A stretch of DNA of 64,000 bases from positions 169,501 through 233,500 of the forward strand of contig CM029122.1 in the NCBI GenBank assembly GCA_016859345.1, read 5' to 3'. Every line of letters begins with the position of its first letter. The stretch's first letter is position 1. The notes beneath the pieces were generated by a model. The model saw only the letters and a program-made list of their open reading frames with translations. It did no database searches and was not told the origin of the DNA. Positions 57,257-64,000 of the stretch are shown one piece after another. The position numbers and the translations under genes were made by a program. The stretch is from Istiophorus platypterus. Taxonomy: Eukaryota > Chordata > Actinopteri > Istiophoriformes > Istiophoridae.

Positions 57257-58869
57257 AACCAGGAGAAGAAAAAAATTACATGCATGTGTCATGTGTCACA
57301 TTAAGTTTCTAGACATAACAGAAATGGTCATTTTTTTTGGTGTGGATCATAGCTGAGCAACTCCATCTTGATAAAAGGACTTTTTATCACATTCAGAGGA
57401 TGATGTATTTTTTCAAATTTGGCCCCTTTCATTCTCATTTCTTTATCACTTTGGATTGTTAAGACTAGATTAAACCCAGAGAGATCAGACATTAACACTT
57501 GGAACTGTTTGTTTACTCAGAGGTGTAATGTTTTAATTGCATATGAATTTGTTAAATGGCGAAGTTTAATAAAAGTGAAACACCTCAGAGATCAAAGCAG
57601 CACATGATCCCCTCTGATAGACTCTGACAGACCCTGAAGGACTCTGACAGACTCTGATGAACTCTGAGGATGTTTCTGTAATGAGGATGCAATGGAGAAT
57701 CTAAGGTGGAGGCAGAGAGCGGGATGAAGATGAAGATGGAGATGGATGTAGTGAGAAAGAGGTGGAAACAGAGAAAAGGAGGAAATTGACTAATAAAGAA
57801 AAAGGTCTTGGACAGACAGTGAGACGCCGGCTGCCTGCTCCCATCATGCATCAGGGTAGAGAGACAGAAGAGCAGGTATAGTTTGTGTAAAATCAGAAAT
57901 GTGCTGAGGAAATGAAACAGAACATGAGATTTATTCTGCTGCTGTCACAGTTGCACTCATCAGACTAAGAAGAGACAACAGACTCACTGTTCACAACTGT
58001 TGTAAGAGCTGCAATGGAAAATCATCTGTTCAGCACAGAAACGATAAAGACATCTTGATGACTGCTTACCCTTTTATAACCTCCAGCTGATCCACACAGC
58101 AAACTACAGCCACAGGATTTAAGCATGTAAAGTTTGTCCTAAGAATGGTGCTGGAGCAGAGATAAGGAGGTCATTCAAATTTAAAGGGTTCATCCTCTGG
58201 AGAGCAGGAAGGAGGTTTGTCGATAAGTGGGTCTGTTAAACCTAAATCTTTAGCTCACATCAGAAAAATTATACTGTAAATAATAACATATGGATCTGTG
58301 AGTCTTTAATTCATTGTTTTTACCCAACTGCACACATTTCAGATGCATTTTGGAGCTTTTAAGCAGGATCTAGTTCATCTTTACTTTATTAAGGAAAGGC
58401 ATGGAAACAACTGAGTACACCCCATCTGCTGATGAAGACCTTGTGATATGACTGAACACTTCACAACAAGTGAGATGGTGAACCTTTGGTTGAGATCATT
58501 GAGTCAACTGTTTCCAAGTTTAAAAATTACATGTTTGTAAGACTCTAATTGTTACAGACCCTGATTACTGTGTCTCGTGTTGTTACAGTTTTTGGCTGAC
58601 ATGGGCTGAGATAATTGTCATTAAGTTGGCCTAATGTTCTGTTTGAGTCTTTGGAAGAAAATGAAGTTCTGTGGGTTTGAACTAAGTTTAGATAAAACCA
58701 CATTTGTTGTAGTGTGTTGGAGGAACCAGCAGGGTAAAAATGTTTAAGGATTATTATGATTATGAAAATACACAAAAACCAATAAAACAGTTTGCTGAAC
58801 ATGTTTGCTGGCCAGACCAACATCCCGTCAGAGTCTGATGTGTGGATGGCAGTTAGACTCTGGGAGGTC
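57257..58869. other. unassigned; short GACTCTGACAGA repeat at 57612-57665
   Basis: 'gactctgacaga' recurs with small changes at 57619 and 57641 in a 50-nt stretch. No gene recognised. Confidence 0.4.
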
Positions 58870-59060
58870 TTTTCTTCTTCTTCATGGTGGGAGTAAACAT
58901 GTTGTTTTATGATTCATGCAGCGGATCCTTGCAGCAGCAGCTTCTCTCAATCTGATTATCTTGGAAAATATGGAGCACAGCAGCAGCTTGTGTCCATGAT
59001 TAAATCAATGCTAACAAGAGCTTATTAAATTGATATGATCGGCTCCATGGTGGCGTCCTC
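58870..59060. other. non-repetitive patch, possible conserved noncoding element
   Basis: 'caatctgattatcttgga', 'ccatgattaaatcaatgc' and 'gcttattaaattgatatgat' are GATA-like and homeodomain-like words beside CAG-rich sequence. Confidence 0.22.
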
Positions 59061-59569
59061 CTCCTCCTCCTATCTAACGGGGGTTTCCACTCAAACAAAC
59101 TGAAGTGTCCTGTGAGAGTCAGGTGAGACATCATGACCACTTCCTGTCACTGTCACACCTGAACAACCTCATCATTTTATAGACAGGTAAAATGCTGAGG
59201 GGTTGAGATTCGGGCAGACATTTTGACTCAATGCCTCAGAGTTGTCACTTTGATCTTTTTAATTTCTTTAAATGTAGTTTTATGGAAAGTGGTTTGTTTT
59301 CATTCCATATGTATTTCCCTGTATATCATACAAAACTACCAATGTATGGAAGTATGAATGATAATACAAGCTTTATAATCTGGTTGTTGGTATAATAAAT
59401 CCTTAATTTTATATAATAAGCAAACAGAATTGTGTAACTTCCAGCATCATTTATTATTTGTAATCTCTCCTGAAAAATTGATTCCACTTTTTAAAATTTA
59501 AACACGTCATTTTCTCAATGATAATTGTTTTTTGTTTCATACTGTAATTTTACATATATATACCTTAAT
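59061..59569. other. unassigned sequence
   Basis: No recognisable feature. Confidence 0.4.
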
Positions 59570-59760
59570 TTTTTGTCTCAAGTCTCACCCAAATTGTTGG
59601 ATTTTTAGCCCAAATTTTGGGCTCCCACTAAGGTTTTCCATCTTTTTAATCCAATTTTCTCATTCAAATATCTGTATTTTCATTTACTCTGTACAAATGT
59701 TTTTTAAAGATAACTTCTCAGATTCACATGCAGAAGTATTGAGTATTTTAGGCATAAAAA
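59570..59760 (+). repeat. degenerate ~20-nt array, third T-rich locus
   Basis: 'ctcacccaaattgttggatt', 'tttagcccaaattttgggct', 'cccactaaggttttcc' and 'tttaatccaattttctc' follow the pattern of 28800-29480. Confidence 0.6.
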
Positions 59761-60189
59761 CACTTCACACATGTGAGTATCATTAGTGCACTTTGCATAT
59801 TTGTTATATGGTTACTAAAGACGATGAATATGGTCACAAATGCAGTGATTTTGTTTTTAAAATCATACCAAATTTATGGTTTATAATTTAATTTTCCTTA
59901 GTATTCAAAAGAAGCTCCTTCTAGTTTTTGATGCAGAAAAATAAAATGTATCATCTGTGATTATCTGTAGTCTTAACTCTAATTAATGAAATAATTGATA
60001 ACAAGCCAAATACTAAGCCTCTAATTAGGAGTTTAGTAGTAAACCATAGGAGGCCCAACATGGACTCATCATTTTTATTGAAATCATAAATTGGCATTCA
60101 GAGTTCGGTCATCTCAATTATTGGAGTTTTAATTCAGATGAGGAAAAACTCAAATAAATTTGACCTGAAGTCAGTTGATGAACAAAATA
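59761..60189. other. unassigned sequence
   Basis: No recognisable feature. Confidence 0.4.
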
Positions 60190-60470
60190 AACCAAAATGT
60201 GGCCGAAAATTGAGCCCCAGGGAACCCCTCAATCAAACCTAAGTAATTTTGACTTCAAATTTCTTATGAACAAATGAATTGTTAATCAAGTCATTCAGGT
60301 AAATTTTATTATTCTAGCCCAAAATTACAAATAATGAATCTGTGTTCAATGGTTTTTACAATCTGTACATCATAGAACAGCTACCTCTATATTTACAGAA
60401 TAATTTTGACTTTTAAGTTAATTTATCAACACAGTGAACCAAAATGGGCCCAATATAGTCTTGAGGAATG
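60190..60470 (-). pseudogene. two LINE reverse-transcriptase motif B scraps, about 245 bp apart
   Basis: On the minus strand, 60191-60230 reads GVPWGSIFGHILV and 60436-60470 reads GIPQDYIGPIL, both close to the GVPQGS-LGP box of non-LTR reverse transcriptases. Each is followed upstream by similar 'aattttgact' words (60247 and 60402), suggesting two decayed copies of the same element or a local duplication. Confidence 0.5.
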
Positions 60471-60538
60471 CCACAAATGACCTTCAATAATTCAGACTTT
60501 AATCCACCCATCAGCTATACATGCTTATCCATCAGAGG

Positions 60539-60564
60539 GTTGTGTGTGTGTGTGTGGGGGGGGG
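60539..60564. repeat. (TG)n-G9 tract
   Basis: Short TG tract followed by nine or so G's, like the right half of 25484-25523. Confidence 0.85.
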
Positions 60565-61106
60565 ACCCCAGCCAAATCAACCATTCACACCCAGGGTCAG
60601 TCAGCCAGTATATTTCTGAGCTGGGGGAGGAACCTGACTCAGGGACAAGGAGAATATGTAAAGGACAAAGGAGACTGGCGAGAAGGTTCAACTATACTGT
60701 GCCCAAAAAAGACAGACATTGTCTAAAAATTACCAGTACTATACTGAAGTGGATGTTTAGAGCAGACATTTAAAATAACCAATAGCTGGTGCTCCACAGG
60801 CACTAACACTATACGTGCAAAAATTTTACTCATGTTTTATCTTCAACTGCACTTTTCTTACAATAGTTACTAAAATTATACATGCAATTAAAGAAAGTAG
60901 AAATTCAAAAAATCCACATAACCTAAATAAATGAATAAATATAGTAAAATGAAACATCACACAACCAGTAACTGGTTTTAAAGTTGTTTTTGATTGGTTT
61001 TAATCATGTCTTTTGCAAAATGATAAACTATATACATGCAATCTATACAACAAATACATAACAGTCTTACACCACTTTAGCATTAAAAATCAATGTTTAT
61101 ATGTCG
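60565..61106. other. unassigned sequence
   Basis: No recognisable feature. Confidence 0.4.
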
Positions 61107-61137
61107 TATGTGTGTGTGTATATGTGCGTGTTTGTGT

Positions 61138-61175
<38 letters not shown>

Positions 61176-61226
61176 TGTGTGTGTGTGTGTTTGTGTGTGT
61201 ATGTATGTGTGTGTGTGTGTGTGTGT
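61107..61226. repeat. (TG)n microsatellite
   Basis: TG dinucleotides with TATG and TTTG interruptions; open frames across it are artefacts. Confidence 0.95.
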
Positions 61227-62935
61227 AAATATATCACATGTTGATATAAACAAATACCAGAATTCCCCTCCTTCGCTTTTAAACAGAATTAAATCAAAGG
61301 TGACTAGTTGGCTGGTGTTAAAGAAAGTTAATGGAAGTTAAATGAAGTGTGTTTTCATGTCATTTTACTGCTTGATCAAAAACTGAAACAATCTAAAAAT
61401 ATAAATCACATGATTCTGTTGTTTTCCTCTGCTGCCAGGGGAAATACACTCTGTTTTTTATTTTTTTTCTAATTTGGCTCCAAACTGGGATTTTCCTACC
61501 TGATAACATCAGATTACAACAAGAAGTGACTCACAGAAGTTTTTCAGCAGCTTAAGTGACTAAAAACTGCATTTGTCTGAAGGAATTCTGACTTCATTTT
61601 TACATCCAGGTTCTGTTTTGTTTGTATTGTGCACATTTGTGGGTATTTGTGTATATTAGTGAGCTAATATGTATATTTGTTTTTTGTGTGTAGTTTTGTT
61701 TTAATGTGTGCATTTGTTTTCATTTGTGTGGCAATGTGCATTTGTGTCTTAGAGTAATTCCAAGTCCCGACCTTCTGTCTACTCTCAGTCCACCTCGGAC
61801 AGAATCTTTTTACAGCCTGATCCATGTTGACTATCCTCTGCAGATGCATGCAGTCGTCGAGCATTCATAATGTCCCACAGGGATGTCTGATCAAAAACTG
61901 TCCACTTTCATGAAGAGACGAATTTTTTTACAAACTGTTCTTGATTCAGACTCACCTGACCCGTACCTTCACCAGACTTTCACTGACATCATCAAGAAGT
62001 GAAAAGGGACCTCATTGGTTTGATTAGGAATTGATGCATTTTTTTAAATTTATTTTTTAGATGTAGCAAAATGACATTGAGGTGTTGGGTTTTTTCCTTT
62101 TGAACGTATAATTAACAGTATGTGAACAAATGTAAAATGGGCTAAAAATCCACAGAGGTTTGGTGGTGGCTAATTCTGAGGGAGAAAACAGTCATGATGA
62201 CTTTTGAAAGACGTGGTCAGTGAATTCATTTTGTGTCCAAGTAGTTGGACTAAGCAGTTTAGTCCAGACTGATTGTGATGTGCTGACTGTGTGAAAAGCT
62301 TTAAAAAGTGAACTCAGTGAAGAGAAATGTGAGGTAGCAGCTAAAAAAAAAACCTGTAATGAGTGTTAATATGTCTATTTTTGTGTACTTGTCCATTAAT
62401 GTGTGTATTTGTGTCTTTTTCCATGTAAATGGAAACTGTGTGTGCTGTTGTTAACAAACTGTGTCTGAATGGTTATTGAGGGTTAATTTTGTCCCTTTGT
62501 CAAGTGCAGTTTAACTCTTTGTGACAACATAAGGAGGCCTATGGGGGTCATGTGACTGTCACAGAGTTCAGCATGAATCAGTTGGTCCTGCAGAGTCAGC
62601 ACCTGAGGCCGAGGCTGAGGCTGGGACCAGGACAGCAGAGTCACTGGGCCCATCCTCAGTCCTAGCCCATCCCAACTGGAGGTCCTCTCCCCCTCAGGCA
62701 GAACTGTTTCCCAAAAATTTTCAGGACAGAGAGAGCAGCATGTACTGATGTGACATACAGGTAGAGACACAGATAAAGACTGTGCATGATCCTTTGGAAT
62801 ATGAAACTGATATAACCACCAAGCAATCGTTGTGAACTCTCTTATATAGTTGTGTTCATTTCATCAATAACACCAATAGACCCAGAGTTTAGTATCAACC
62901 AAACTGCAGCAACCAGTCAGCATCCAAGTAATAAT
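61227..62935. other. unassigned; TGTGTATTTGTG words near 61600-61750 and 62370-62420
   Basis: 'gtatatttg', 'gtgtgcatttg', 'gtgtgtatttgtgtc' recur loosely in both places. A minus-strand open frame at 62483-62770 in GC-richer DNA shows no domain. Confidence 0.35.
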
Positions 62936-63302
62936 CAAGTCCAGTCCAGTCCATCAAATCCAGTCAGGTCCGGTCAGTAAAAATCAATACAGTACAGTCA
63001 AGTCCAGTCAAGTCAAGTCAATTCAGGTCAAGTCCAGTCAGGACGAATTCAGTCAGATCCAGTATTGTCAGATCAAGTCCAGTCCAGTCACTTCAAGTCA
63101 GTTTTGGCGGAGTTAGGTCAATTCAAGCAAGGTCAAGTCAGATGGAATCAAGCCAGGTCAGGTGAAGTCAAGTCAAGTCAGGACGAGTCCAGCCACTTCC
63201 ACTATTGTCAGCTCAAGTCAAGTCCAGTCCAATCCAGTCCAGTCTAGTTCATGCAAGTCAGTTCATGTGGAGTCAAATCGAATTGGGTCATGTCAAGTTG
63301 AG
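62936..63302. repeat. degenerate pentanucleotide array (AAGTC/CAGTC)n with 140-bp higher-order unit
   Basis: Alternating 'aagtc' and 'cagtc' units. Two marker words, 'ggacga' (63041 and 63181) and 'attgtcag' (63064 and 63204), both recur at an offset of exactly 140 bp. The 13-mer caagtcaattcag (63014-63026) also occurs in the L2-type tail at 50231-50243. Confidence 0.85.
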
Positions 63303-64000
63303 ACACATTGCATTTATAGTCCAAGCTTTTTAATTTCTGATGAGTCACAGAAAACAAAACTGAATAAACTACAAACACTGACACAACAAAATGACTTTAA
63401 AACTCTGGATTAATCATAACAACATGACTGATTCCTCTTTCAACACTGTTTCAGCTTTAAAATGATCCCAGTCATGGTCCATGTTAAGCTCTACATATTG
63501 TCCTTAAGTAGAGAAAAACATCTGGCCAGAAGATTTCCAGTGGGATGAGGGATCAATGGACTTGAAATGTAACTTGCTGTGTTTGCTATGTAATGGCTCT
63601 AGTTTTCCTAAAGACACAGTTACAGTAGCATTTAAACCATGAAGTTTCACAGTAAAATCGATTCATTTCAGAGGAATCACTGCAATCAGGGGATTCCAGT
63701 GAATTCTTAAAAAAATTTCACACTAAGTTCAACTTGGGTGATGGTGATTTCTTCCCACTGACCATCCTGACAGAGCTGAGCTGAGAGTAGTGTAATTTTA
63801 TTCACACAAAGTGCTGGAGCATTAAGCTTTATGAAAGAACACCTTCCAGTCTTGTTTACATACTTCAGTTTCTTTTTTGTCTGAGTCTGGTTTCTCTAGT
63901 TTGGGCCCCTTAGTTCCACTGAAGGGAAATCATAAAGGTTTGGTCACACCAGCATTTAAATCCTCAGAATTTGGTGAAATCAGTTATTTCAACTCTGTGA
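63303..64000. other. unassigned sequence
   Basis: No recognisable feature up to the window end. Confidence 0.4.

Noticed and set aside
1..64000. CRISPR arrays, insertion sequences, operons, riboswitches or phage-type systems
   Set aside because: The window is clearly vertebrate: LINE, DIRS and Tc1 content and long dinucleotide repeats. The tandem arrays lack regular repeat-spacer structure.

Overview
This is a gene-poor, AT-rich vertebrate window dominated by transposable-element remnants and simple repeats. The mix points to a teleost fish, probably a percomorph: compact RTE-clade LINEs ending in a GAA tail, L2-type LINEs with the shared fish 3' end, a DIRS-type tyrosine-recombinase retroelement, Tc1-like transposons and many long CA/TG tracts. 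I see no complete host gene, rRNA, tRNA, CRISPR or bacterial feature. No operon logic applies; 'neighbours' here means nested insertions.

Layout. 1-5 kb: unassigned AT-rich DNA with an L2-type LINE 3' end (1150-1605). 5-7 kb: a 912-bp Tc1-like element with terminal inverted repeats (4994-5905) and an unidentified coding-like stretch on the minus strand (6662-6928). 7.8-10.96 kb: a LINE fragment, then a decayed but ordered DIRS-like retrotransposon (RT, RNase H, tyrosine recombinase). 11.45-14.57 kb: minus-strand RTE LINE copy 1 with four frameshifts. 14.6-26 kb: mostly unassigned, with one candidate isolated exon (18804-18900), possible conserved-noncoding stretches, a MITE-like sequence, a nested repeat (24474-25235) and microsatellites. 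26.3-34.6 kb: a minus-strand LINE RT relic, a dispersed unknown repeat, several degenerate ~20-nt arrays and a broken Tc1 transposase. 34.6-42 kb: unassigned DNA and a minus-strand L2-type LINE (39140-40870). 42.2-45.3 kb: plus-strand RTE copy 2, near full length, with a 21-nt target-site duplication and a single frameshift. 47-50.2 kb: a degenerate TGTCCTC minisatellite interrupted by a LINE relic. 50-55.8 kb: L2, Tc1-like and other repeat fragments, including an L2-type LINE abutting a Tc1-like end. 55.8-64 kb: mostly unassigned, with short RT fragments, TG tracts and a pentanucleotide array containing a 140-bp higher-order unit.

The most unusual signals are structural. Two perfect stem-loops (20-bp and 17-bp arms, each with a 4-nt loop) lie inside retroelement relics. 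Degenerate ~20-nt arrays recur at several loci in both orientations. The two RTE copies form a long inverted pair about 27.6 kb apart and carry different one-base lesions within about 15 nt of the same site. I found no convincing new functional gene system; the candidate exon and the 6.7-kb coding-like stretch are the only possible host coding sequence.
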